From assembly GCA_013368445.1 (NCBI GenBank), contig JAACJO010000016.1, positions 62,001 through 126,000 of the forward strand: a stretch of DNA of 64,000 bases. Reading direction: 5' to 3'. Positions 1 to 14,061 of the stretch are shown one piece after another. The first letter of the stretch is position 1. Each line of letters begins with the position of its first letter. Source of the DNA: Leucocoprinus leucothites. Lineage: Eukaryota > Basidiomycota > Agaricomycetes > Agaricales > Agaricaceae. The notes under the pieces were generated by a model. It was not told the DNA's origin. It searched no databases and worked only from the letters and a program-made list of their open reading frames with translations. The position numbers and the translations under genes were made by a program.

Positions 1-593
1 GGAGCTGATAGGACATCCAGCGATACCTAAGAAGAGTCTCTAAAGTAAGTCCCTCGGTTTCTGAGGAACTATTCTGCCGGGACTCAGGAGAGAGTACGTA
101 CCTATGTACGTCTTTCGCAAGAGGGGATTCAATCGGAAGGTAAAGTGAGTGGCTGTGCTCCGGATTATTTGTTCATGTGGGTCGCTTGTTTGTCGCATCA
201 AATTGATCCTCTACAAAATGATACACCGTTCCAGACTTTACTACTAGCCTTGTCCAGCTATACTCTATATCATGGCCGCGCTCTACGAAAACAGGAATTT
301 GGACTATGATATCTCACATCAATTTGTTGCGTACAGGCTTCTTGGCGTTCTCAAAGTGACTTTGCAATTCTTGGTTCCTCGTCTATCAAATAGAGTTTCA
401 CGACGTTAACTGGAAAGGGAATGCATCAATCACCTCCTAATTTCCGGCTGATACACAAGGGCTAGATGGGGCCTCGAAGGATAACCTGGGAAGAAGAAGA
501 GTTCTAGATACTACATTTGATAAACGCCCGCGGATAATATAACAAGACCTCGTTGTGGGCCCCGCCTCGTGGCACCCTTTCCCATCCACCGCC

Positions 594-3333
594 ATGTCTC
601 TGCCTGCGATATTCAACCGTATCAAGGCCTTCTTCCGGTCCACCAAGGAGGATCAGAGTCCCACTCCGTTCGCTGATTACAGTCTTTCGAATACTGCACA
701 ACGACAAAGTCGCCATGTACAACAGCCTGGAGCTGCTTCCAATGATAACCAACCTTCGTTCCGCAGCTTCAGTCGAATTGCTGCAGCATCGCCCGCCGTG
801 AATGATATCTGTAGGGGAACATTCCACTTTACTTTTGACTTCTCGCTGATTACATTGGCGATTGTTAAGCCCCGCGATTCCAGCAACCAGCCGTCGCGGA
901 TCCAACGATAGTTCCCCTTCCTCGCCCTTCTCTCCGATCCGACCCAGCTACCAGCCACAGAGTCCCTACAAGCTTAGCATCACTTCGCTCTGGTATAGAC
1001 TTGTTACGATCTTAACTATGGTTGTGGCTGATGGTATATGGTAGTAGTAGCGCAGGATCACTCCAGAAGCGGCTATGACAATCGCCCATCAAGTCCAAGG
1101 CGCCCACAGGGTTATACTCAACTCATTTCAAGCCAAGATACTTGTGTCACAACCTATCCACATCGCACCCGGAATGCCGAGTCACATAACGGTGAGCATT
1201 CTTCATGACTTGATCTGAGACGACTATTACTTACATATTGACTCCATCTTGAAGATACCTTCGCTCAGAATACGTACAAGCCCATCAGATACAAGACGAA
1301 CGTGAATGTTGTCCTTCAAACAGAAGAAGAAAGAATCGCGGAGGAGGGGCGTAAAGCAGAGAAGGGTAAGTGCAAACTCACCGTTTTAATCGCCGCTGAA
1401 TGTTCCTTTTTTACAGCCTTTGAGGAACTCGCGTCAAGAGGGAGGATGAGTGCTCTACTCAGCTTCGAAGAACGTGCATACACTCCAAGTTGTGATAAGG
1501 AAACCCTCAGGAATTTATGCGTCAGAATCCTCGAGTGGGGATGGAGCGATGAAGAAGCTCAACATTTACTTTGGCTATCGGGCCTCGCTGGTGTGGGAAA
1601 GATGGCGGTTGTAAGCAGGGTTGCAGAGGAAATGAAGCGGGTGGGGCTGTTGGGCGCTAGGTTCTCTTTCTCCAGGTACAACAGTCAAACGGATCCGGGC
1701 CTCGTTGTTCCAGCTCTTGCCTACCAGCTCGCTTTAATTTCTCCAGATTTCAAGAGAATCGTAACCCAGTCGCTTGTCAAAGATCCGCTGATTTTCTATC
1801 GCAATCGCCGCTTCCAATTCAAGGAACTAGTCATCAATCCTTTCCTCTCCCTCCCATCGCCACCTAAAACACCTCTGCTGATCGTTCTCGATGGACTCGA
1901 CGAATGCAATGATCGTCAAGCCCAACGAGAGTTCGTGGATATGATCAACCATCACATACACACCGAAGGCTCTCGCTTACGACTTCGCTGGTTGATATCG
2001 AGTCGCCCAGAACCTCACCTGAAAATTACTTTTTCCAACCCTGATTACAAAGCAAACTGCCTTTATGAGGAGCTGGAGGTCGAAAGCGAGGCATCGAAGG
2101 ACGCAAGACGCCGTTTAGAATGGGGGTTCGAAGAGATTAGGCAAAGATATCCCGACCGGCTGACGCAGGACTGGCCAGACAAAAGTGCGATCCGTTTCAT
2201 TGCCCGTCGACTGTCGGGCCACGCAGACGGCGTTTCAGTTATCCTGCAATATATTGGGGACGAGCATCATGGTGATCCTTCCGGTCAATTTGATGCTTGC
2301 CTCCGACTTTTTGAGGGTACTAGTGGCGGCCTTTATCCCCTTTACGCTCTTGATCTGCTCTATACACAAATCCTCAGCAACGTGCCTGAAACCCTTCTTC
2401 CCACGACCCGACACATTCTTGGGCTGTTAGTATATTATGAATCAGAGACTCTACCTGCCCTCATTCACGCTAATTTCCTGGAGATCCATCAAGTTACCTT
2501 CTATCAGGCACTCGAATGTTTACGTCCCGTACTCTTTGTGCCTGCTATATCCGAGGCAGACGAGAAACCCATTCGGATATATCGTACATCCTTTACCGAT
2601 TATTTGAAGGGCCAAGCTCGTTCAGGAAAATTTGCTTTAGATGAAGGAGCCTCACACCTGAACGTTGCGATGCAAGGCTTGAGGTGGCTCTGTCACTGCC
2701 GCAAAGGTCATTCAGCTTCAGGTGAAATTTCCGCCTGCGTCGTGTGACATAGCCCTCTTACCTCTGCAACCATCAACAGGTAGTCAACCTCCACCAATAC
2801 TCACGTGGATCCCACCGAATACTATTACCAAGTCTGTACTCGATGTTCTGCGCAGGTTCTCCTTCACGCGCTGCTGGAAGGCGTGCACTCTGGTACCCGA
2901 AGGTTATCAGGGAGTATTGATGGGAGGATTGGATGACTTCGATTTCAACCTTGATTATCGCAAGTGGTGGCCACACGAGACGCATGACTTCGCGCGCTTC
3001 ATCCGGTGGCTAATTTCAGTGGTGAGTTACCGGTGTATGTTGTGCCTGTGGTATTTATCGCTCATCATATTTCCGTAGGGTGCAGTCGAAACAGGGCTGA
3101 TAGTCCTTGATTATTGGAATACAAAACGCGGTGTTTCAAAGCGAACGCGAAAACTTTCGATCTGGCATCAGGATGCTGACCCTGAGGCCTTTGTTGGACC
3201 TTTTCTTGAGGGTGAGATATGGGCCCCGGATACTGCGGTCCATCTTCAACTTGGTCGATTTAAACCCCTTGCTTTGAGTTTACATGTTGGTATATCTGTT
3301 TCTCCGTCTTTCTTGCCTGTTATCACGTGTTGA
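594..3333 (+). CDS. NACHT-domain NLR-like NTPase, copy 1
   Basis: Predicted 797-aa STAND NTPase of the fungal NLR-like class. Exons: 594-810, 870-992, 1051-1191, 1255-1365, 1417-2721, 2780-3021, 3079-3333; the frame is intact throughout. The first ~190 residues look disordered and match no domain I recognise. The NACHT core has a P-loop GLAGVGKM at residues 253-260 and a Walker B LLIVLDGLDE at 351-360. About 400 further residues follow without visible WD40, ankyrin or TPR repeats. The Ser/Thr that normally follows the P-loop Lys is Met. Known relatives act in allorecognition or innate immunity as nucleotide-driven switches; that role is inference here. The start at 594 (GCCATG context) matches copy 2. 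The intron at 2722-2779 is supported because copy 2 differs there by 2 nt while the flanking frames agree. Exon 3 and the 993-1050 intron have no counterpart in copy 2. Confidence 0.85.
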
Positions 3334-3571
3334 GCGTGGCGGTGTTATGACCGGAATAGCTTCCGGTATAACATCGCCGCTTTTGATACTTTTTGTACTT
3401 GTATTGACCACTGCGTCTTGTTCCCTTTTGGCCCACCTGACGACTTTCATCCTTCTACGACCTCCTTTGTTGATCTACGCGTTTGTTTTTCTACTCCTAT
3501 GTTGTTCCTTGTCCCATATGTGTGCACTTGAGTTCTCCTTTACCTTCATCCTGACCACGCCCGGCCTCATA

Positions 3572-4132
3572 TCACCTAGGCTCGATTGTATAAATAACAA
3601 AAACTGATAAAATGCGATCGCTCATGATGTTAACATAGCACTTCGAGATGACCATCAACTTTTGTTTCGGGTCCAGTTTGTTCCTCGTGCTTGAGTCTAG
3701 TAGGTGTAACATCTGACTTAAAGTCGAGAGAGGGCCATAGACTGCCTCGCGCCACTCCGGCAAGAAAACAGTAGGTGGAAGGCGCTGCCAGGCATATCTG
3801 GGTAAAGATTCTCGTTCTGTCACGCCGCGAAGATCATTATTACTAAATCTAAGTTGAAGTTTATGTGTATGATATCTGCAAAGTTTAGAGTTCATGCTAT
3901 CAAGGATGCTCCACCGTAATATGTTGTACTGTGGGAGGCCCGTAATTAGGTAGAGTTCAGGAGCAAACGACTTTATCACGTGCTTTGTGGCGCGGGGAGG
4001 GCTAGCGCGATGGCCACGCGGTCGGGCTGGATGGTATTGAAACTCCGACATGGGACTTCCGGCGGAAGTAATTAGGAACTTCATGATACAATGGTCAAGA
4101 TACATCGGCCGATCCCTACTCACAGCACCCAC
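3572..4132 (-). CDS. Uncertain antisense-side ORF between the NLR copies
   Basis: An open frame of 186 codons convergent with NLR copy 1. I recognise no domain. The matching stretch of the second unit (about 7330-7760, minus strand) keeps a similar short peptide around the motif ILRWS in the same frame but is broken by stops and indels. This could be a minor gene that decayed in unit 2, or simply an open stretch in duplicated 3' DNA. It is listed only because part of the frame is conserved between copies. Confidence 0.2.
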   Translation of the reverse strand: MGAVSRDRPMYLDHCIMKFLITSAGSPMSEFQYHPARPRGHRASPPRATKHVIKSFAPELYLITGLPQYNILRWSILDSMNSKLCRYHTHKLQLRFSNNDLRGVTERESLPRYAWQRLPPTVFLPEWREAVYGPLSTLSQMLHLLDSSTRNKLDPKQKLMVISKCYVNIMSDRILSVFVIYTIEPR

Positions 4133-4591
4133 ACGTTTGCTTTTCTCTATCGTGTTCTACCTCCGAGACATCTTCGCGTAGTAGATTCTAACCCTAAGGC
4201 ATCAAATCAATCCTCGATAAAATTGCCCGACTTTTAGTCTCTTCCAGCCATACTTCCTATCATGACCGGGCTCTACGAAAACAGGACTTTGACATACCAT
4301 ATCTCACACCAATTTTCCGCGTACAGGCTTCCTGGTGCACTCAAAGTGACTTCGCAATTCTTGGTTCCCCGTCTATCAAATAGAATTCTAGTTCTACGAC
4401 GTTAGCTGGAAAGGGAATGCATCAGTCACCTAATCTCCGGTAGGTACAGAAGAGCTAGATGGAGCCTCGAAGGATAACCTGGGAAGAAGAAGAGCTTTGG
4501 GTACTACACTTGATAAACGCCCGCGGATATGTATAATAGGACCTCGTTGCTGTAGGCCCTGCCTCGTGGCACTCTTTCCCATCCCACCGCC

Positions 4592-7116
4592 ATGCCTCTC
4601 CCTGCGATATCCAACCGTACCAAAGCCTTGTTTCTGTCCTCCAAAAACTACCAGAACCGTAGTCCGTCGGTCGATGCCAGCTTTTTGAATAATGTACAGC
4701 GACAAAGTCGCCATGTACGCCAACCGGACGCTGCTACCAATGAAAGCCAACCGTCATTCCGCAGCTGGAGTCGAACTGCTGCAACACCGCCCGCAGCGAT
4801 TAATATCTGTAAACCAACATTTCCCTTCTACCTTTGACTTGCTGATTCTAATGGCTGTCGCTAAGCCCCACGATCCCAGCAGCCAGTCGTCGCAGATTCA
4901 ATGATAGGTACCTCTCCTCGTCCTTCTCTCCGATCCGACCCAACCTATTCCTATCGCACTCACAATGTCGAGTCGCATGATGGTAAGTAATGCTCACGAC
5001 TTGATCTAAAATACGTGTTGACCCTACGTTAAAGATACCTTCACTGATAGTGTGTACGAGTCCACCAAACAACAGGCGAAGGCTAATAATATCTCTCAAA
5101 CAGAGGGGGACAGTATCGCAGAAGAAAAGCATAAAGCAGAGAAAGGTATGTATCAACTCACTGCTTCAATCGTCATTTAATGTTCCCTTTTTTACAGCCT
5201 TCAAGGAACTCGCGTCAAGAGGGAGGATGAGTATTCCACTCAGCTCCAAGGAATTTACGTACACTCCAAGATGTGACAAGGACACGCTTCGGGCTTTGTG
5301 CGTCCGAATCCTTGAGTGGGGAAGAAGCGAAGGAGAAGTTCAATGTTTACATTGGTTATCAGGCCTCGCTGGTGTTGGGAAGATGGCAGTGGTATGGACG
5401 GTTGCGAAGGAACTGAAGCGGGAGGGACTACTGGGCGCTAGGTTCTCTTTCTCCAGATACAACAATCAAACGGATCCGGACCTTGTCATTCCAACTCTTG
5501 CCTATCGGCTTGCGTTAATTTCCCCCGAATTCAAGAAAATCGTAGCCCAGTCGCTCGTCAAAGATCCGCTGATCTTTTACCGCAGTCGTCGCTTCCAGTT
5601 CAGGGAACTAATCATCAACCCTTTCCTCTCTCTCACATCACAGCCTAAAACACCTTTGCTGATTATTCTCGATGGGCTTGACGAATGCAATGATCGTCAA
5701 GCCCAACGAGAGTTCGTGGAGATGATCAACCATCACATACAAACAGAAGGCTCTCGCTTACGACTTCGCTGGTTGATATCGAGTCGCCCAGAACCTCACC
5801 TGAGGGATACTTTCTCCACTCCTGAGTGCAAGGTAAACTGCCTTCACGAGGAACTGGAAGCCGAAAGCGAGGCACTGAAGGATGCAAGACGCCGTTTGGA
5901 AAAGGGGCTCAAAGACATCAGGAGGAGATATCCCGACCGGCTGACGCAGGACTGGCCGGACAAAAGCGCGATCCGCTTCATAGCTAGTCGATTGTCGGGC
6001 CACGCCGATGGCGTTCCAGTTATCCTTCAATATATTGGCGACCAGCATCATGATGATCCTTCCGGTCAACTTGATTTTTGTCTCCGACTTTTTGAAGGCA
6101 CTGGTAGTGGCTTCCACTCCCTCCACGCACTTGACCTTCTCTATACGCAAATCCTCAGCAATGTGCCTGAATCCCTTCTTCCCACGACCCAACGCATTCT
6201 TGGGTTGCTCGTCTTTTATGATCACGAGACTCTGCCTGCCCTCGTCCACGCTAATTTCCTGGAGATCGATCAACCCACCTTCTATCAGGCACTTGAACGT
6301 TTACGTCTTGTACTCGTTGTTCCCGCCGTCTCCGAGGCAGCCGAAAAACCCATCCGGACTTATCGCACATCCTTTACCAGCTATTTGAAGGACCAAGCCC
6401 GTTCAGGAAGATTTGCTTTAGATGAAGGCGCCTCACACCTGGATGTTGCAATGCAAGGACTGAGGTGGCTCTGTCACTCCCGCAAAGGTCACTCAGCTTC
6501 AGGTGATATTTTCGGTTCTGCGTCATGTGATATAGCCCTCTTACCTCTACGCTCGTCCACAGGCAGTCTACCTCCGCCAATGCTCGCGTGGATCCCACCA
6601 AATACTATTACCAAGTCCGTACTCGATATTCTGCGCAGGTTCTCGTTCACGCACTGCTGGAAGGCGTGCACCCTGGTACCCGAAGGTTATCAGGGAGTAT
6701 TGATGGGAGGACTAGACGACTTCGATTTCAATCTTGATTATCGCAAGTGGTGGCCACACGAGACGCATGACTTCGCGCACTTCATTCGATGGCTGATTTC
6801 AGTGGTGAGCTACCTGTTTGTGCTGCGCCTGTGATACTTAGTCCTCGTCGTGTTTCCGTAGGGTGCAGTCTACACCGAGCTGATAGTCCTTGATTACTGG
6901 AATACAAAACGTGGAGTTCCAAAGCGAAGGCGAAGACTTTCGATCTGGCATCAGGATGCTGACCCTGAGGCCTTTGTTGAACCTTTCCTCGAGGGTGAGA
7001 CATGGGCCCCGGATACTGCGGTCCATCTTCAACTTGGTCGATTTAAATCACTTTCTTTGAGTTTACATGTTGGTACCTCTGTTTCTCCCTCTTTCTTGCC
7101 TGCTATCTTGTGTTGA
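4592..7116 (+). CDS. NACHT-domain NLR-like NTPase, copy 2
   Basis: Tandem paralog of the gene at 594-3333, predicted 748 aa. Exons: 4592-4808, 4866-4982, 5035-5145, 5198-6502, 6563-6804, 6862-7116. The five later exons of copy 1 have partners of identical length here (111, 1305, 242 and 255 nt) except in the N-terminal region, where copy 2 is 49 codons and one intron shorter. The P-loop is again GLAGVGKM (residues 204-211), with Walker B LLIILDGLDE. The intron at 6503-6562 is 60 nt and open in frame, so a gene caller could read through it; the paralog shows it is an intron. The C-terminal exon (HQDADPEAF motif) is nearly unchanged between copies. The ligand and any effector domain are unknown. 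Confidence 0.85.
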
Positions 7117-7815
7117 ACGTGGCGCTGTTATGACCGGGAAAGCTTTCGGTATAGCATCGCCACTTTTAATATTGTTTTATGCTGACATTGAATCTTGTTA
7201 CAACTTATGCCTGTTTGGTTAGCCTGAAGACTTCCCCCTTCTTCTACGAGCTTCTTCGTTGATTTGCGTGTTTATTTCTCTACACCTATGCTACCCCTCG
7301 TTGTCTTGAGATAAATATCAATGTTTTCTGCAATTGGCTTTTTCCTCGTGATTGAATCCGTTGGATCAGGCATACAACCCAAGGTTTCGGTCAGGGTTTC
7401 GAAAGAACCATAGACTCACTCGCATCACTCTGGGGATAGCGGATTGCGCCCTCTTGTTGGTGGACTCAGCCTGGGCCATCGCTCGTGCTAGGTTCATTAT
7501 ACGAGGGCCATTATCATTAGGACAAGATGAAGCCCAGTCCCATGTATTCTTGTACTTTGTGCCGAAATTCAGCTAGTAGTTTCTTCAGAGCTCAACGGAA
7601 CCAGTGCGTTACTTGGGGGCTCAGCTTATGGAAATTCTAGGGTGTTCTACTCCCGGAGATATAGCACAGTCTCCAGCGAGGATTCATGTTCCTATCAAGG
7701 ACGCTCCACCGTAATATCCTGTACATGATGTAACAGTCCATCATGCATGGGCCGATCTCTACTCACAGCACCCACACAATTGCTTTTCTCCATCGCGTTC
7801 TACCTCCGAGACATT

Positions 7816-8311
7816 TTTGTCTAGAATTTTGTCGGCATGGATTTGACCAGGTGCACTTACTCCTGGATATCAGCCTTTGGCGCGTTAGTCCTGACCTTTC
7901 AGCTTATTCTGAATACACACTTCGATCGTTTCTCAGTAGTTCTTGGAAGCTGGGTTGCTCCTACTGATACATGATTTTTCCCCGAGGTACCCCGAAAAAC
8001 ATATTTCTGGAAACGGTCTTCCGGTGGGATTGTGATGTCGATGCTACTTCAGACTTCAGAAAGCTGATCTGTTGATGATGTCTGACACTAGCGCTGAGCA
8101 GAGAGCAAATGGATGTTGACAGCGGTGTACGGGGCCATTCGCTTATCAGTCCTATGTCGTGGAAGGGGATATCGCGCCTTAAATTAGTCGTGGGCAAAGC
8201 TAATTCTGCGGTGACACTGGCAGCGATGACGACCTGGATTCGCGCTCAAACAAAAGTAGCGCTGATCCAAATACGGAGTTTCCTGAAATTTCCCCTTTTG
8301 GCCGATAGCTA
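7816..8311. other. Intergenic, no gene seen
   Basis: About 500 nt between the end of the NLR duplication and the start of sequence shared with the second transporter locus. No supported gene, RNA or repeat. Confidence 0.6.
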
Positions 8312-10790
8312 ATGACGTTGAATCCGTCCCACCACCATCGCCTGACATTCGAGCCCACCGAATCGCCCACTAGCACACGTATCGCAATGTTTTTTAAGCT
8401 ATCCACTGCACCTACGGAACTTGTCCTAATGACATCTTCTGTTTCAATCACCGAAAGTCACAATGAGTTGGAACGACGTATTAAAGAGCTGCCTTTTCGT
8501 CGACATCCCACCAGTTTCCATCCCACCTCGAGCTTCACTTCCTATCACCTTCGCTTCCTTTGAGCTCGCCCCATCGTAACCTCAGTGTTCATATGTCGAA
8601 ATCACAATACCTCCTCGATTACGCGGCATGGTCGCTTAAACCTCAACAGTCCAGTTCCCTCCTCGCTAGTGTTTCGAATGTCCCTCAATATGGAGCCGTA
8701 CCCTCGAAAGACCAGGGATCCTCGCCATCGCCTGGCAAAAAGAAGACAATTGGCTTCTGGTCTGCTGTGTTCATCATCTTCAATCGTATCATTGGCACGG
8801 GGTATGTGGGCACGACTCGTGATTCCTTGAAGCGAGCTGACGTTATTCCTCTGAAAGGATTTTTGCGACGCCAGCGGCAGTTCTTTCCCTCAGCGGAAGT
8901 GTCGGCCTCTCAATGTATGTATCGGATCATACATCATTATGCCTGGTTCTCACCCACATCTTTTCAGGACCCTCTGGGTGTTGGGAAGTCTGCTTGCCGC
9001 AGCTGGAATGCAAGTGTACATTGTGTGGGGTTGTGTGCGTATATTTCAATGGATTTCTCGGCAATGCATAGCCTGATTTGGAAATAATAGGCATTTCCCA
9101 GAAACGGAGCCGAGAAGAACTACCTTGGATACTTATTCCCCAGACCCGCGTACTTAATCATATGCCTTTACGCAGCTAGCAGCTCTTTGATGGGTATGTT
9201 CATTCGCTGAAAATATCTCAGTGCGACATTATGTTAACGTCGTGGGTTATGATAGGTTGGGCAGCTGGCAACTCCCTCATCTTCGGCGAATACGCACTCA
9301 AAGCGTTCCTCGAACAAGAACCCTCACCATTCCTCCTCAAGCTAACTTCCTTCGCCTGCGTCACCGTAGCTCTTTTGCTTCACGGAACTGTTGTCGAGAC
9401 GGGACTGAGGGTCCAGAACGTCCTTGGGGTGTTCAAGCTATTTGTGCTCGCCATCGTGGCTGCGACTGGATTGGTTGCCTTGAAGAACGGTATCCCCACA
9501 GTTGCTGGTATTCAAGAATATGATTCTCAGTGGAGAGGGCGAGCGAATTTCACTGATGTTTGGAAGGGTACACACGTCAGCGCATCATCCCTCTGTTTCG
9601 GGCTCAACAGTGTAGGTCCACCTCTAAGATAACTCACCATTAAGACTGGTGCTAATCTTTTGGCTCTAGGTAATCTGGTCGTTTATCGGGTTCTCAAATG
9701 CGAACTATGCGATGTCAGAAATGAAGAACCCCAAGAGGACTATCAAAATTGCAGGTCCCTTGGCGGTTGCTGTCGTTGCTATTTTATATATTTTCTCGAA
9801 CATTGCATATCTCGCTGGTGCTTCAAAGGACGAAATCATTGGCTCTGGTCGTCTCGTTGTGGCCCTGTTGATGAAAAACGTCTGGGGTGAGAAGATTGAA
9901 CGTTTTGTTGATATAGGAGTTGCTCTCTCTGCCTTTGGCAGCGTTCTCGCCATGGTCCGTGATGATAATGCTTGAGGATTACTATTGCAGCTAACATGAA
10001 CAATCTACTTCGCAGTCATTCGCACAGGGACGAATCAATCAAGAACTCGGAAAGGAAGGTGTTTTACCTCTCAGCAAACTATTGGCCTCGAACCAGCCCT
10101 TCAATGCTCCGCTTGCGGGACTGGGTCTCCGTGAGTGCTCTGTCATGGTTATTATTAGCTTTTCCGAGCTGACATAACGCCGGACAGATTGGTTCTTATG
10201 TGTCCTAATCATCTTCTTTGTGCCCCAAGGAGATGCTTACAACCTCGTCATTAACCTTGTAAGTCTACGCCCTCATCAACACCGAGTTGACTGCTTCCTC
10301 ATCACATCCCCCTTAATCAGGCATCGTATCCCACCGCGGTGACCAATGCCCTCATCTCCTTCGGACTTCTATACCTCTACTTCGCATCCTCATCTCGCAC
10401 GACAGAACACGCCGAGTACGGTTGGCATCATCTTTCGGTTTACACACTCGCTGCAACACTGTTCTTCGGAGTTGCGAATGTGTTCTTGTTCGTCGCACCC
10501 TTTATCCCACCACCTGCTAGATCGGAGCCGTATGAGAGTTTGCCTTATTGGACGCATGCTGCTGTTGGATGGGCTCTTTTCGGTGTGGGAGCCCTTTGGT
10601 GGGCTTTCCGACCTAGGGGGCAGGTGGAGCTCTAGCCAGCGGGATTTGGTTCATCTTTTAATGACGATTTTTATTTTTTCCGATACTCAGAAACCAATGC
10701 AGTCTAATGATCATTTTCGAACTAAATATTCCTATGTAGGCATTCCAAGATACCCCCAATCATGATGTAGCTAGAATGGGATAATAATAT
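8312..10790. repeat. Inverted duplicated segment, left copy
   Basis: About 2.5 kb containing the permease plus its 5' flank (8312-8592) and 3' flank (to about 10790). It is repeated in opposite orientation at about 50890-53390. The 5' flank shares several blocks with the other copy, for example the stretch around CCCACCACCAT and CACAATG..TTGGAACGA. The 3' flank shares GGCATTCCA.GATACCC. Confidence 0.8.
8593..10635 (+). CDS. LAT/APC amino-acid permease, methionine-permease-like, copy 1
   Basis: Predicted 525-aa multi-pass plasma-membrane amino-acid transporter of the LAT branch of the APC superfamily, closest in character to fungal high-affinity methionine permeases (MUP1-like). Nine exons: 8593-8801, 8858-8914, 8968-9034, 9091-9193, 9256-9611, 9670-9954, 10016-10130, 10188-10258, 10321-10635. 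The N-terminal cytosolic ~50 residues precede TM1 with the family signature FNRIIGTGIFATP. A GMQVYIVWGCAFPRNGAEK motif follows TM2, and a SFIGFSNANYAMSEMKNPKR motif marks the middle helices. The start at 8593 (MSKSQ) is chosen because the inverted paralog has no upstream in-frame extension. Donors GTGCGT at 9035 and GTCCGT at 9955 are weak but conserved in the paralog. Substrate specificity is inferred from family resemblance only. Confidence 0.9.
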
Positions 10791-11681
10791 ATAACAACTT
10801 AATGACATGCTCCAAACAGTCTGGCTACTTGAATAAAGACTTCATCATTTCATGCCTACTATTTCTTATTTTGCTATGTGATGTTCGCCTCGAGGTTGAA
10901 TGTATCGGAAAACATACTGATTGATGGTAAAGCATCGGCAGTCTGTCTGCCATTTGGCTGTACTGACTTATTCCCATTCCCAGCGGGATGGTGCGCTTCG
11001 TAATCCTGACGTTCCTCCTAGATCAAGATACTTACTACAGATGACAGTTTTCGGAGCTAGTTTCTCTCAGACGTGGTCACTTCTGGTCATTTCTACGGGC
11101 TCACAAAGGGAAGAAAAAGGTACATAATTCTCTTTGATGAAGTCTCTGGAAGGACTCGAACCTGCAACCTCCAGATCACGGAGTCAAGTTAGAGGTCTGA
11201 CGACATAACCATTAGACAACAAGGGCGCAAGATCCTCACTACTTTCCCATAGAGCGCCGCAATCACGGGAGAGCATGACCGCTTCTTATCTCATTCATCA
11301 TTAATGCATGTGCGACCTGGAGCTGCAATATTCTCATCCGCAAAAGATTCAATACCCTAAACTTCCGAAAGGTGCGGGTTGCTTAGTTGAGATGTGATAA
11401 GAGAGTCCTCACCTTGCAGGTCGAATTCACCCAGTGCCAGTGCTGGACCTACTTATTCCCTCCTGACACGACAAGCTTTGAGTAGTGGACTGGAATAGTG
11501 TACTTGAAGGCACACCCTTCACTTTCTTTATACTTTACCTCTGGAACCATGAGGTTCCCAATCTAATGATCCTAATCCTAATTTTAGCTATCCAGGGACG
11601 CCAATACATATTTTGCGGGGAAATACCCATGCCGACGGCCATACTCAAATATTCATCATCAGGGTTGTAGTAAGCTGGCGC
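10791..11681. other. Intergenic region
   Basis: Contains the tRNA-like sequence at 11142-11226 and otherwise no supported gene; short open frames here lack homology or splice logic. Confidence 0.5.
11142..11226 (-). tRNA. tRNA-like sequence, possibly degenerate tRNA-Arg(TCT) with intron
   Basis: Read on the minus strand, the segment starts GCCCTTG, has a D-loop-like TAATGGTTA, an anticodon arm TCAGA...TCTGG enclosing CCTCTAA plus about 13 extra bases (intron-like), a T-loop GGTTCGAGTCC and a 3' arm CAGAGAC. Read as a tRNA it would carry TCT. Problems: two C-A mismatches in the acceptor stem, one mismatch each in the D and T stems, and C instead of T at position 33. It is probably a decayed tRNA gene. 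Confidence 0.35.
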
Positions 11682-11689
11682 TATATAAA
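11682..11689 (+). promoter_or_regulatory. TATA box of GMC gene A
   Basis: TATATAAA lies 59 nt upstream of the ATG at 11741 and only 38 nt upstream of the ATG at 11720. The other three GMC genes have TATA-to-ATG distances of 47-55 nt, which supports 11741 as the start. Confidence 0.6.
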
Positions 11690-11740
11690 TCGGCCTCATC
11701 GACGGGCTTCCTTCAAGAAATGTTTCATTCTCTTGGCGCG

Positions 11741-14061
<2,321 letters not shown>

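Larger units (their letters stand above)
195..7815 (+). repeat. Tandem segmental duplication, two ~4-kb units
   Basis: Unit 1 runs from about 195 to 4180 and unit 2 from about 4198 to 7815. The promoter-proximal sequence at 195-593 recurs at 4198-4591, including a shared block around CGCTCTACGAAAACAGGA. The coding exons recur, and so do the 3' flanks: 3334-3400 matches 7117-7170, 3898-3930 matches 7695-7727, and 4108-4180 matches 7743-7815. Divergence is highest in the untranslated flanks. Upstream of 195 I see no gene in the window. Confidence 0.85.

Noticed and set aside
2722..2779. Apparent frameshift and early stop in NLR copy 1 after HSASG
   Set aside because: The difference from copy 2 (2 nt) lies inside a GT-AG intron present in both; splicing restores the same protein in both copies.
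5758..6273. 171-codon minus-strand ORF inside NLR copy 2
   Set aside because: It is antisense to a well-supported exon; copy 1 does not keep an equivalent frame, so it is a shadow.
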